Positions 1 to 8,400 of a stretch of 64,000 nucleotides of DNA are shown here, in pieces. Position numbers and translations under genes: made by a program. The DNA comes from Fulvimarina pelagi HTCC2506 (GTDB lineage: Bacteria; Pseudomonadota; Alphaproteobacteria; Rhizobiales; Rhizobiaceae), in assembly GCF_000153705.1 (NCBI RefSeq), contig NZ_DS022272.1, forward strand, positions 693,265-757,264, read 5' to 3'. The notes below the pieces were generated by a model that saw only the letters and a list, made by a program, of their open reading frames with translations, was not told the DNA's origin and ran no database searches. Each line of letters opens with the position of its first letter. Within the stretch, counting starts at the first letter, position 1.

Positions 1-1053
1 GGCGTCATCGGCTATGCGATCGTCGCCGGTTACGACAAGCCGTCGACCGGTTATTTGATGAGCTGGGGCGTGCTCGCCTCGGGCCTGCTGCAGCTTGCGA
101 TCGTTGTCGTCGCAATGCGCCGCGCCGGCTTCAACGTCTCGCTCCGTATGCCGAAATGGACGAATGGACTGAAGCGATTGTTGATCCTGGCTGGGCCCGC
201 CGCTTTGATCGGCGGTATTACCCAGATCAACCTTTTCGTCGGTCAGGCGATCGCCTCTTTCAAACCGGGTGCGGTCTCAATCCTGCAATATGCCGACCGG
301 CCATACCAACTGCCGCTCGGCATGGTAGGTGTCGCGATCGGTGTCGTCCTCCTGCCCGAACTCGCGCGTTCGCTCAAAGCCGGGCGGCTGGCCGAGGCGC
401 AGCATACTCAGAACCGCTCGCTCGAATTCGCGCTCTTCCTCACCGTACCGGCGGCGGTCGCGCTTTTCATCATCCCGGAGCCGATCATCCGCGTCATCTA
501 CGAGCGCGGCGAGTTCGATCCGTCCTCGACCCCTGCGGTGGCCGCCGTCCTCGGCCTTTATGCTCTGGGCCTGCCTGCCTTCGTCATGATGAAGGTGTTC
601 CAGCCTGGCTATTTCGCACGTGAGAATACCCGAAGCCCGATGATCGCGACCATGATCTCGGCCGGCGCCAACATCGTCCTCTCGCTCGTCCTGTTCCAGA
701 TCATTGCCGAACAGGGCATTGCGCTGGCGACGACCATTGCCGGCTGGCTCAACGCAGGTCTGCTTTTCTGGGGCCTTTACCGAAAGGGGCTCTGGGAGAT
801 CGACGGCCAACTCATGAAGCGCTCGGCGCTGGTGCTGCTCAGCGCAGGCCTGATGGGCTTGTCTCTCATTGCCATGATGTGGGAGCTCGGTGACTGGCTG
901 AACCCGAGCGATCCGGTCTCGACACAGATCGCCGCGATCCTGGTCCTCGTCCCCGTAGCGATGGCAATCTATTTCGCCCTGTCGTTGCTCACAGGCGCCG
1001 CAGACCGCCGTCTGGTGTTGGGGCTTGTAAAACGGAAGCGCGTGAAGCCTTAG
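1..1053 (+). CDS. murJ: Lipid II flippase MurJ, 3' part (starts before the window)
   Basis: The reading frame is open from base 1, so the gene begins upstream; about 350 codons are visible, against roughly 520 for the family. The protein is a multi-pass membrane protein of the MOP/MviN fold. The stretch PEPIIRVIYERGEFD (near 480-520) matches the conserved MurJ motif around IRxIFERGxF, and is followed by alternating hydrophobic helices up to a basic C-terminus (VKRKRVKP). MurJ flips lipid II across the inner membrane for peptidoglycan synthesis. It converges with the betaine cluster on the other strand. Identification by family motif is firm; nothing can be said about the missing N-terminal third. 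Confidence 0.93.
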   Translation, partial: GVIGYAIVAGYDKPSTGYLMSWGVLASGLLQLAIVVVAMRRAGFNVSLRMPKWTNGLKRLLILAGPAALIGGITQINLFVGQAIASFKPGAVSILQYADRPYQLPLGMVGVAIGVVLLPELARSLKAGRLAEAQHTQNRSLEFALFLTVPAAVALFIIPEPIIRVIYERGEFDPSSTPAVAAVLGLYALGLPAFVMMKVFQPGYFARENTRSPMIATMISAGANIVLSLVLFQIIAEQGIALATTIAGWLNAGLLFWGLYRKGLWEIDGQLMKRSALVLLSAGLMGLSLIAMMWELGDWLNPSDPVSTQIAAILVLVPVAMAIYFALSLLTGAADRRLVLGLVKRKRVKP

Positions 1054-1073
1054 GCCGGCTCTGCTCAGCCGGC
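1054..1073. terminator. Perfect hairpin just after the murJ stop
   Basis: GCCGGCT (1054-1060) and AGCCGGC (1067-1073) form a 7-bp stem with a 6-nt loop, starting directly after the murJ stop codon in the gap between convergent genes. There is no clear T-tract on either strand, so it is only a possible transcript end or 3'-end stabiliser. Confidence 0.4.
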
Positions 1074-1201
1074 GAGGGTGAAAGTCGAGCAGACCGCTTT
1101 GATCGTCGGCCGCTTTTGGCGCGGAAGCTCAAAAGATCGTCATCCTTGGGACGGCGCCCGCGGATGACGGAGGAGAGCGCTTGGATGAAGCCGCTCTCTG
1201 C

Positions 1202-1927
1202 TCAGAACGACCGTATCCCGTTCCTTTCCAGATAATCGAGGATCAGCTTCGCAGCCTCTTGCGGGTCCGGCTGGACATGAAGCTTCTCGCTGGCGTCTCC
1301 AGTCGCCACACCGGCAGTTCGCATGAGGCGCGGGCGGTTGCGGTAGGGGCGTTCGGCCCAAGTCGCTGCATCTTGGGCATGCTCCGCAACAGCGAGCGAG
1401 CGGATCTCGCCGCGCCGCGAGGCGCCGTAGGCGAATACGGCCGGAGCCGGTGCAAGAGAATGGACGGTGACGATCGCCGGAAGCCGGACCGTAATCCGCC
1501 GCCGGGCGCCTTTTTTCAGCGCCTGGTCGACGCGGATGGTACCCGCCTCGCTGCCGGCTTCGATTGCGGCGGCGTCTGCGATGATCGGCCGGTCGAGCGC
1601 TTTGGCGATCAGGTAGGGAACGAGGCCCGTGTCGAGGCCGCCCTGGCCACGGCGACCGGCAAGGACGAGATCGAACTTCTCGGCCTGCAGTCGCTCGATA
1701 AGAGCTGGAACCGGATCCGCATCGGCCGGCATTTCGAGACATTCGACAGAAGTCAGGCCGACGCCGAGCGCCTCGCGGGTTGCATCGGTACGCTCGCCCG
1801 CATGAATGCCGACGATCTCGCCGCCGAGCCGTGTCGCAAGGCCGATCGCCTGCGATTCGAGCCGCGCAAGAGCCGGGCGGCCGGAGACCGGATGGCGGGA
1901 GGTCGAAAGAAGGACGGCGGTTTTCAT
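1202..1927 (-). CDS. etfB: Electron transfer flavoprotein beta subunit of the dimethylglycine system
   Basis: 241 aa. The ATG at 1927 overlaps the stop of etfA by 4 bases (ATGA), which fixes the start and implies translational coupling. The protein has the EtfB alpha/beta fold with the conserved LVLAGRRGQGGLDTGLVPYL segment in the nucleotide-binding region. In gbc-dgc clusters this dedicated ETF pair takes electrons from dimethylglycine demethylation (DgcA) and passes them to the quinone pool through the DgcB iron-sulfur membrane protein. It is diverged from housekeeping fatty-acid-oxidation EtfB, so the dimethylglycine role rests on gene order: it is last in dgcA-dgcB-etfA-etfB. A paralogous general ETF is the alternative. 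Confidence 0.85.
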   Translation of the reverse strand: MKTAVLLSTSRHPVSGRPALARLESQAIGLATRLGGEIVGIHAGERTDATREALGVGLTSVECLEMPADADPVPALIERLQAEKFDLVLAGRRGQGGLDTGLVPYLIAKALDRPIIADAAAIEAGSEAGTIRVDQALKKGARRRITVRLPAIVTVHSLAPAPAVFAYGASRRGEIRSLAVAEHAQDAATWAERPYRNRPRLMRTAGVATGDASEKLHVQPDPQEAAKLILDYLERNGIRSF

Positions 1928-3138
1928 GCTTTGCCTCGGCGCTCTTCGATGAGTTGCCACAAGGCGGGCATGACGAGTTGCGCATCCTGAATGATCGCCA
2001 GCCCGGAGCGCTCGACCATCTTGGCGTGGAGGTCGGTGTTCACCGCAATCACGTGATCGCAGCCGGCGATGCCCTGCAGGTGCTGCGGTGCGCCGGCGAT
2101 GCCGAAGGCAAGATAGCATTCAGAGGAAAGCACTGTGCCCGAGGCGCCCACCTGAGCCGAGCGCGGCATCAGCCCGGCGTCGCAGATGACGCGCGAAGCG
2201 CCGGGCGTCGCGGTCATCACCTTGGCGAGGTTCTTGAAAACCTCGATATCGGTCACGCCATTGCCCGCGGAAACCACGAAATCCGTCTCAGACAACGAGA
2301 GTTGGGTCGGATCGCCCGGGATCGTCTCGACGGAGAGGATCGCCGGATCGTTCAAGTCGAGAGCGGGCGCGTCCTCGATCGCGCGGGCCTCGCAGGGCGC
2401 GCCGGAATAGTTGGCGGCGCGGTCCTCGCCGAGCGTGATGATGCGCGGCGGCTCGCCATATTCCTCGGCGCGCATGCCGTTCTTGCGGCGCGCGACCTGC
2501 TTGGCGCTGAGATAGACCGCATCGGTCATGATCGGCTCGCCGAGCGTAACAGCGAGGCGGCGCGCGAGATCGGCGCTCTCGTCGTCTTCGGCGAGGAGGA
2601 TGTGTTTGGGCTGAAGCTGCTCGACCGCGGCCTTTACGCCTTCGGTTCTCAGCGACGCCGGCCTATTCGGCTCGTCACCGAGATCGAGAATGCGGTCGGC
2701 ACCGGCCGGACCGAGATCGGCTGTCGCCGCGGATGCGAGGGCGACGACGGCTCCACCACCGCTGCCTGCATCGGCCAACATGCGCGCTGCACCAAGAATT
2801 TGACGGTCGAAACGCGAGAGCCGGCCCTTTGGCGTCTGCAGCACCGCGAAGACATGGAAGGCCGGAGTTTCAACGATCCGAACCTGCGGTGCCTTCGGTT
2901 CGGCGTCCTGCGTGGCCGCTCGCTTCATCATGCGCGAGACAAGGGCCGTCGTCTGAGTGCGGTCGTAGCGCCGGCGCGGCGCGCCGAACACTTCGATGAC
3001 GTCGAGTTCCGCGCGCGGATCGCGGCGCGGGCGTCTGGACGGGGAGACGAACGCCGCAAGATCAAGGCGGCGACGGGCGGTGACGGCGACCGTCTTCGCC
3101 TCGCGTTCGGCTCGGGGATCGCGTCGTGGGCGGCTCAT
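1924..3138 (-). CDS. etfA: Electron transfer flavoprotein alpha subunit of the dimethylglycine system
   Basis: 404 aa, longer than the usual ~310 aa EtfA because of an N-terminal extension of about 85 residues. The C-terminal half has the FAD-binding EtfA signature (VGASGTVLSSECYLAFGIAG, then GCDHVIAVNTD). The N-terminus carries two copies of RPRRDPRAE (residues about 3-11 and 36-44), an apparent internal repeat of unknown role. The gene overlaps dgcB upstream by 4 bases and etfB downstream by 4 bases, so it is embedded in one transcript. It is expected to pair with EtfB as the FAD-carrying electron acceptor of dimethylglycine dehydrogenase. The assignment to this pathway comes from context. 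Confidence 0.87.
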   Translation of the reverse strand: MSRPRRDPRAEREAKTVAVTARRRLDLAAFVSPSRRPRRDPRAELDVIEVFGAPRRRYDRTQTTALVSRMMKRAATQDAEPKAPQVRIVETPAFHVFAVLQTPKGRLSRFDRQILGAARMLADAGSGGGAVVALASAATADLGPAGADRILDLGDEPNRPASLRTEGVKAAVEQLQPKHILLAEDDESADLARRLAVTLGEPIMTDAVYLSAKQVARRKNGMRAEEYGEPPRIITLGEDRAANYSGAPCEARAIEDAPALDLNDPAILSVETIPGDPTQLSLSETDFVVSAGNGVTDIEVFKNLAKVMTATPGASRVICDAGLMPRSAQVGASGTVLSSECYLAFGIAGAPQHLQGIAGCDHVIAVNTDLHAKMVERSGLAIIQDAQLVMPALWQLIEERRGKA

Positions 3139-5087
3139 GCGAGTTCGAGCTCCCGTTGCATGCCCTTGTTCCGGGACTTCGCGCTCTTGCCGGCCTCGAC
3201 TGCATCGAGCAGAAGTTCAGCGATGTCTTTGACCTCGGCCCGGTCGCCGGTAACGCCTTCCAGCATCGCAGTGCATTGCGGACAGGCGACGGCGACGGTC
3301 TTAGCGCCGGTTTCGCGCACCTGACCCATACGGATGTCCGGAATGCGATTGTCGCCCGGTATGTCGGTGGTCGGTGCACCGCCGCCACCGCCGCAGCACA
3401 TCGACTTACGCTTGGAACGAGCCATCTCGCGGCGTTCGAGACCGAGTGCGTCTAGAAGCGTGCGCGGTGCATCGAACTCGCCATTGTAGCGACCGAGGTA
3501 ACACGGGTCATGATAGGTGATCGCGTGGCCTGCGATGTGGCCTGTGGTCAGGCGGCCTGTCTCTACGAGCTCGTTGAGGAAGGCCGTGTGGTGGACCACG
3601 TCGAATTTCCCACCAAAGGCCGAATACTCGTTACGCAATGAATGGAGCGCATGGGGGTCGGCGGTGAGGATGCGTTCGAAGCCTACACTCGCGAGCGCCT
3701 CGATATTGGCTTTGGCGAGTTGCTGGAAACTCGCCTCGTCGCCGAGGCGGCGGGCGAGATCGCCGCAGTCCCGCTCGGCCTCGCCAAGCACAGCGAAATC
3801 GACGCCGGCCTCATTGAGCAGCCGGATCAGCGCTCTCAAAGTGCGCTGTCCGCGCAGATCGAATGCCGCCTGGCCGAGCCAGAGGAGGACTTCCGTGCTC
3901 TCGCCTGCAGCAAGCGTGCGGAGACCGAGGCCCCCTGCGAAATCGGTCCGCTCGCTGAGAGGGTGGCCGTTCGGCTCGTCGGCAAGGCGTGTGTTGTCGA
4001 GAACATCGGCGCCTTTGCCTGGCACCGCTCCCATCTCAAGCGTCTGGAAGCGCCGCAGATCGATAATCGAGTCCACGTGCTCGATCATCATCGGGCATTC
4101 CTCGACGCAGGCCCTGCAGGTGGTGCATGACCAGATCGTATCGGGGTGAACGATGCCGCCGTCACCGATCACTGCGTGATGAAGACCGATTTCGGAACCG
4201 GTCGGGCGGGCATTCGGATATGGATTGCCGGCGTAAGGGCTGCCGTAACCACCGCCGCCCGCCGCCGCGAGATCGGCGATCAGGTGCTTCGGCGAGAGCG
4301 GCTGGCCGGCGGCGAAGGCCGGGCAGGCAGCTTCGCAGCGGCCGCACTGGACGCAGGCATCGAAGGAGAGAAGTCGATTCCAGGCAAAATCGGCGGGGTC
4401 CTCCCGTCCGAGTTTGTCTCCGTCGAGGTCGATCGGCTTCAGGCTCGTCGAACGTCCTTTGGGGAGGGTCGCGTCGAAACGTTCCGGACGGGGATGAAGC
4501 GCCAGATGGGCCGCACCCGCCAGCGCATGCCGCATCGGACCGGTCGCGGCCTGAGCCGCGAGTGCCAGTCCGCCGGCAGCGGCGACGATCAGAGATAGGA
4601 GCGATAGAAAAGGAAGGGGATCGCCCAAGGCGGCGAGGAGCGAGGTCAGAAGTCCTCCTCCGGCGAAAGCCGCAAGGTAGAACGGCGTGCGCTGATACCG
4701 ACCGAGGGACAGGCGAGGCAGGGCATGCGGATAGCGGCGCTGCGCCACCAGCGCCACGCCAACCGCCATGAACGCGAAGGCCAGCGTCACGATGGTCCAG
4801 TAGAGGCGCGACGAGGCCACTGCCGGAATCAACCCGAGCAGCAGCAGGGCGCCAGAGAGTACGAGTCCGCCGGCAACCGGTACGTGCATGCGCGAGGCAG
4901 ACTTGTCGCGGTCGACGACGTGATGAACATCGACGAGATAGCGCTTGGGCATCGCTTTAACGCCGGCCAACCAGTCTACCTTGGCCGACTGTCCCAACCG
5001 CCAGAGCGCCACGCGCCGACCGATCTGCACGGCGGCGACGAGCGCCATGGCGACGACGATGTAGGGCAGGAAAGCGGCTGCGCCCAT
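3135..5087 (-). CDS. dgcB: DgcB: membrane iron-sulfur protein of dimethylglycine demethylation
   Basis: 650 aa. Several hydrophobic helices fill roughly residues 1-180. They are followed by two 4Fe-4S motifs (CVQCGRCEAACP and CTTCRACVEECP) and by two CCG-type cysteine modules of heterodisulfide-reductase style (HDPCYLGRYNGEFDAPR ... KSMCCGGGGG, and VAVACPQCTAML). This architecture matches DgcB of the choline/betaine catabolic clusters, which most likely relays electrons from the flavoenzyme and ETF into the membrane. It begins 2 bp after the dgcA stop and overlaps etfA. Generic annotation would be (Fe-S)-binding protein; the name follows from the complete gbc-dgc-sox set around it. Confidence 0.88.
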   Translation of the reverse strand: MGAAAFLPYIVVAMALVAAVQIGRRVALWRLGQSAKVDWLAGVKAMPKRYLVDVHHVVDRDKSASRMHVPVAGGLVLSGALLLLGLIPAVASSRLYWTIVTLAFAFMAVGVALVAQRRYPHALPRLSLGRYQRTPFYLAAFAGGGLLTSLLAALGDPLPFLSLLSLIVAAAGGLALAAQAATGPMRHALAGAAHLALHPRPERFDATLPKGRSTSLKPIDLDGDKLGREDPADFAWNRLLSFDACVQCGRCEAACPAFAAGQPLSPKHLIADLAAAGGGGYGSPYAGNPYPNARPTGSEIGLHHAVIGDGGIVHPDTIWSCTTCRACVEECPMMIEHVDSIIDLRRFQTLEMGAVPGKGADVLDNTRLADEPNGHPLSERTDFAGGLGLRTLAAGESTEVLLWLGQAAFDLRGQRTLRALIRLLNEAGVDFAVLGEAERDCGDLARRLGDEASFQQLAKANIEALASVGFERILTADPHALHSLRNEYSAFGGKFDVVHHTAFLNELVETGRLTTGHIAGHAITYHDPCYLGRYNGEFDAPRTLLDALGLERREMARSKRKSMCCGGGGGAPTTDIPGDNRIPDIRMGQVRETGAKTVAVACPQCTAMLEGVTGDRAEVKDIAELLLDAVEAGKSAKSRNKGMQRELELA

Positions 5088-5089
5088 GG

Positions 5090-7144
5090 CTACAGGTCCT
5101 TGCAGAGCCGGAGTGCGTCGTAGATGGCAGCGTGAATGTTGCGCCCGGCGAGGACATCGCCGACGCGATAGAGCGTGAAACCGTCTCGCTGGCCTGAGCC
5201 GTTGGTTTCGTAGGGCTGTGGTTTCCCGGCGACGATGGCGTCGTTATCGACGAAGCCGGCGTTCTTCGACTTCTCTTTCAGGGCGAAATGAAGCTGATCG
5301 ACGGGGTGGGTGCCGTAGTCGACCACGACGTAGTCGACGACACGCTCCTCCTCTTGATGAGTCATCACGTTGCGCAAAGCCGCGATCTTACGGTTGCCTT
5401 CGGGATATATCTCGATCAGTTCCATGTTTGGCGTCTGAATGACGCCGAGATTGTAGAGTTCGCGCAAGTGAACCGGCTGGTTGGTGCCGCCGATCTCTTC
5501 GCCGATCATCCGGTCGTGGGTGGCAAGCTCGACGAGGCAGCCCTTCTTGGCGAGGTGCTCGGCGGTCGAGGCGGCGTTGTGGTCGCCCATTTCGTCGTAA
5601 AGGAGGACGGTGCCCGACGGCTCGACCTTGCCCTCCAGAACGTCCCAGGTCGAGATCGCATGCTCCGAACCCATAGCTTCGCCCAGATGCGGTAGGCCAC
5701 CGGTTGCAACGATGACGATGTCTGGCGACAACGCGAAGATCGCCGCGTCGTCGGCTTCCGTATTCAGGCGGATGTCGACGCCAAGCTTCTGAACCTGGCC
5801 GACGAGCCAGCGCGGGATCCCAGTAAGAGCCTCGCGCCACGTCGCCTTTGCCGCCGTCAGCACCTGGCCGCCGAGCTTGTCGGTCTTTTCGAACAGGGTC
5901 ACCTCGTGACCGCGTTCGGCGAGAACGCGGGCCGCTTCCAGTCCGCCGACCCCTCCGCCGACGACGACCGCGCGTTTCTTGACGTCCGCCTTCTCGATGA
6001 CGTGCGGCATGGTCGCTTCGCGGCCGGTCGCTGCGTTTTGGATGCACAGCGCGTCCTTGCCGATATAGATGCGGTCGATGCAGTAGCCGTAACCGACGCA
6101 CTGCCGGATATCGTCCGCCCGGCCTTCGGTAAGCTTCTTGATGAGATGCGGATCGGCGATATGCGCGCGTGTCATGGCGATCATGTCGACATGACCTTCT
6201 GCGACCGCGCGGGCGCCGGTCGCGAGGTCTGTGACGCGCTGGGCATGGAAGATCGGGATGTCGACCTCGCGCTTAACGGCCGAGGCGATCGGCAGATAGG
6301 GCGCGACGGGGAATGACATGTTCGGCAGCGACACTGCATGGGCAATGTGATCACGCGCCTGACCGCCGACGACGTTGAGGAAGTCGACGAGGCCGCGCGA
6401 GGCGTATTCCGAAGCGATCGCGATCAGGTCTTCGGCTGTAAGGCCGCCCTTGAGAAGTTCGTCGCCTGACATGCGCATGCCGATGATGTAGTCGTCGCCG
6501 GCAGATTCGCGCATCGCGGTGAGCACCTCGATGCCGAAGCGCATGCGGTTTTCGAGGCTTCCACCGTACTTGTCGGTGCGATGGTTCGAAAGCTGCGACC
6601 AGAACTGATCAACGAGATGTCCGTGCGCAGCGGAAATTTCGCAGCCGTCGAGACCGCCTTCTCTGGCGCGGCGTGCCGCTTGCGCGAAGTCGCGGACGAT
6701 CCGGTCTATTTCTTCCTGCTCGAGTTCCTTCGAGACCGAGCGAGAGGCCGGCTCCCGCGTGACAGAGGCGGACTTCACCGGAAACCAGTTTTCCGTGTCC
6801 CACTTGGTACGTCGGCCCATATGGGTCAGCTGGATCATCAGCTTGGCGCCGTGCTGGTGCACACGGTCGGAGAACTGCTGGAAGAACGGAATGACGGAGT
6901 CGTCGGCGACCGAGATCTGGTTCCAGGGCGCGGCGGGGCTGTCCAATGAGACCGAGGACGAGCCACCGAACATCGTCAGGCCGATGCCGCCTTTGGCCTT
7001 TTCCTCATGGTAGAGCTGATAACGCTCTTGCGGCTTGCCGTCCTTGCCGAAGGAAGGAGCGTGGCTCGTCGACATGACCCGGTTGCGGATCGTCATGCCC
7101 TTGATGGTCAAAGGCTTGAGGAGAGCTTCGGCGTTGGCGATCAT
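5090..7144 (-). CDS. dgcA: DgcA: dimethylglycine dehydrogenase, NADH:flavin oxidoreductase family
   Basis: 684 aa from the ATG at 7144, chosen because an AGGAG ribosome site lies ~10 bases upstream and the protein then begins at the barrel; a longer frame to 7228 adds only unlikely residues. The N-terminal half is an old-yellow-enzyme-type FMN barrel (catalytic-region sequence CEISAAHGHLVDQFWS). The C-terminal half is an FAD/NAD(P) module (VVGGGVGGLEAARVLAERGH). The iron-sulfur motif between them reads C-x2-Y-x2-C-x11-C: the second cysteine of the C-x2-C-x2-C-x11/12-C pattern of dimethylamine dehydrogenase is a tyrosine here. It is the first gene of dgcA-dgcB-etfA-etfB and is expected to oxidise dimethylglycine to sarcosine, releasing formaldehyde. 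Confidence 0.88.
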   Translation of the reverse strand: MIANAEALLKPLTIKGMTIRNRVMSTSHAPSFGKDGKPQERYQLYHEEKAKGGIGLTMFGGSSSVSLDSPAAPWNQISVADDSVIPFFQQFSDRVHQHGAKLMIQLTHMGRRTKWDTENWFPVKSASVTREPASRSVSKELEQEEIDRIVRDFAQAARRAREGGLDGCEISAAHGHLVDQFWSQLSNHRTDKYGGSLENRMRFGIEVLTAMRESAGDDYIIGMRMSGDELLKGGLTAEDLIAIASEYASRGLVDFLNVVGGQARDHIAHAVSLPNMSFPVAPYLPIASAVKREVDIPIFHAQRVTDLATGARAVAEGHVDMIAMTRAHIADPHLIKKLTEGRADDIRQCVGYGYCIDRIYIGKDALCIQNAATGREATMPHVIEKADVKKRAVVVGGGVGGLEAARVLAERGHEVTLFEKTDKLGGQVLTAAKATWREALTGIPRWLVGQVQKLGVDIRLNTEADDAAIFALSPDIVIVATGGLPHLGEAMGSEHAISTWDVLEGKVEPSGTVLLYDEMGDHNAASTAEHLAKKGCLVELATHDRMIGEEIGGTNQPVHLRELYNLGVIQTPNMELIEIYPEGNRKIAALRNVMTHQEEERVVDYVVVDYGTHPVDQLHFALKEKSKNAGFVDNDAIVAGKPQPYETNGSGQRDGFTLYRVGDVLAGRNIHAAIYDALRLCKDL

Positions 7145-7231
7145 GGGTGGCGCTCTCCTGTATAGGGGCTGCTGTCGGGGGCGGGCTCTCGCGAAGGCTA
7201 TCGCTGAATTCTGGAGTGGTAACCCCATGCC

Positions 7232-7249
7232 CTCGGGCCGTAGCCCGAG
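7232..7249 (-). terminator. Hairpin between gbcB and dgcA
   Basis: CTCGGGC and GCCCGAG form a perfect 7-bp stem with a 4-nt loop, 17 bases downstream of the gbcB stop. No T-run follows on the minus strand, so it may attenuate or define the 3' end of a gbcAB transcript rather than be a strong intrinsic terminator. The 121-bp gap leaves room for a separate dgcA promoter. Confidence 0.4.
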
Positions 7250-7265
7250 AGGAGGATGGGATAAA

Positions 7266-8378
7266 TCAACGGTCGATGACCAGATCGCTCGTCGGCTTGG
7301 AGCAGCAAAGGAGGGCCATGCCTCTGTCGATCTCGCGCTGGCGGATACCGCCGGAGTGCTTCATGTCGACAGTGCCGGCGGTAATCGTCGATTTGCAGGT
7401 GCCGCAGAGGCCCTTCGAGCAGGAAGAGGGCACTCGGATGCCGGCGCGGCGCGCTGCTTCCATCACGGTGATGCCTTCGGGACATTCCACCGTACGCCCG
7501 GTCTTGGTGAACTCCAATTGGAACACCCTGACGTCGGTCGTGATCGCTTCGGTCGCCTCGGCAATCTGCTCCTGCGCTTCCTCGGTGAAGGAGTCGAAGT
7601 TGAAGCTCTCCTGGTAGAAGCGGCTCATGTCGAAGCCGGCATCCTTCAGTGTCGTCTTCACGGCCTTCATGAACGGTGCCGGTCCACAAACGAATACGGT
7701 CCGTTCGGCATAGTCGGGGCAGATCACTTCCAGCTTCTGACGGTCGAAGCGGCCGCGGAAGCCATTCCAGCGCTCAAAGGGCGCATCCTGCTCACATATG
7801 AATGTCGGCTTGATCCAGTGGTTGCGCCGGCCCATGAAATCGAGCTCGTCGCGGAAGATGATATCGGCAGGCGTGCGTGCGGCGTGGATAAACTCGATGT
7901 CGGAGATCAGCGCGAGGTCGTAAGCCGAGCGGGTCATCGCCATCATCGGGGTGATGCCCGAGCCGCCAGAAATGAAGAGATATTTCGACTGCTGCATCCC
8001 GGACCAGGTGAATTCGCCCATAGGAATGGTCGCCTTCACCATCATGCCCGGCTTGAACTCGTCGTGCAGCCAGTTCGAAACGGGACCGCCCGGCACACGC
8101 TTGACGGTGATCGAAACAGTGTCGCGCCGTGAGGGCGGAGAGGAGATCGTGTAGCAACGCTGAATCGTTTCGCCGCCGATCTCGAACTCGAAGGTCATGA
8201 ACTGGCCCGAGACGAACTCGAACTGGCGCTCGTTTCGGGGCGCCAGCACAAACGTCTTCACGTCGTGCGTCTCATCACGCACGGCGCGGCAGATCAGGAA
8301 CTCGTCTTCCTCGGGCTCCCAACGGAAGTAACCGGTCGGGACAGGCGACTTGTATGGCTCGGGCGTATGCGCGTCCAT
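7266..8378 (-). CDS. gbcB: GbcB: reductase of glycine betaine monooxygenase
   Basis: 370 aa. The start at 8378 is chosen because GGAGGGAAG lies just upstream; the frame continues to 8426 without a better site. Domains in order: FAD-binding ferredoxin-reductase barrel (RCYTISSPPSRRDTVS), NAD-binding domain (FISGGSGITPMMAMTRSA), and a C-terminal plant-type 2Fe-2S ferredoxin with C-x4-C-x2-C-x(about 29)-C (CSKGLCGTCKSTITAG ... LCCSKP). It passes electrons from NAD(P)H to the Rieske oxygenase GbcA, encoded 22 bp upstream on the same strand. Other Rieske oxygenase reductases look alike; the betaine role comes from pairing with gbcA and the dgc/sox genes. Confidence 0.9.
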   Translation of the reverse strand: MDAHTPEPYKSPVPTGYFRWEPEEDEFLICRAVRDETHDVKTFVLAPRNERQFEFVSGQFMTFEFEIGGETIQRCYTISSPPSRRDTVSITVKRVPGGPVSNWLHDEFKPGMMVKATIPMGEFTWSGMQQSKYLFISGGSGITPMMAMTRSAYDLALISDIEFIHAARTPADIIFRDELDFMGRRNHWIKPTFICEQDAPFERWNGFRGRFDRQKLEVICPDYAERTVFVCGPAPFMKAVKTTLKDAGFDMSRFYQESFNFDSFTEEAQEQIAEATEAITTDVRVFQLEFTKTGRTVECPEGITVMEAARRAGIRVPSSCSKGLCGTCKSTITAGTVDMKHSGGIRQREIDRGMALLCCSKPTSDLVIDR

Positions 8379-8400
8379 CGATCTTCCCTCCTTCGACGCG

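Noticed and set aside
1780..3324. 514-codon plus-strand frame opposite etfA
   Set aside because: Arg/Ala-rich antisense shadow typical of high-GC DNA; the minus-strand genes have family motifs and coupled starts.
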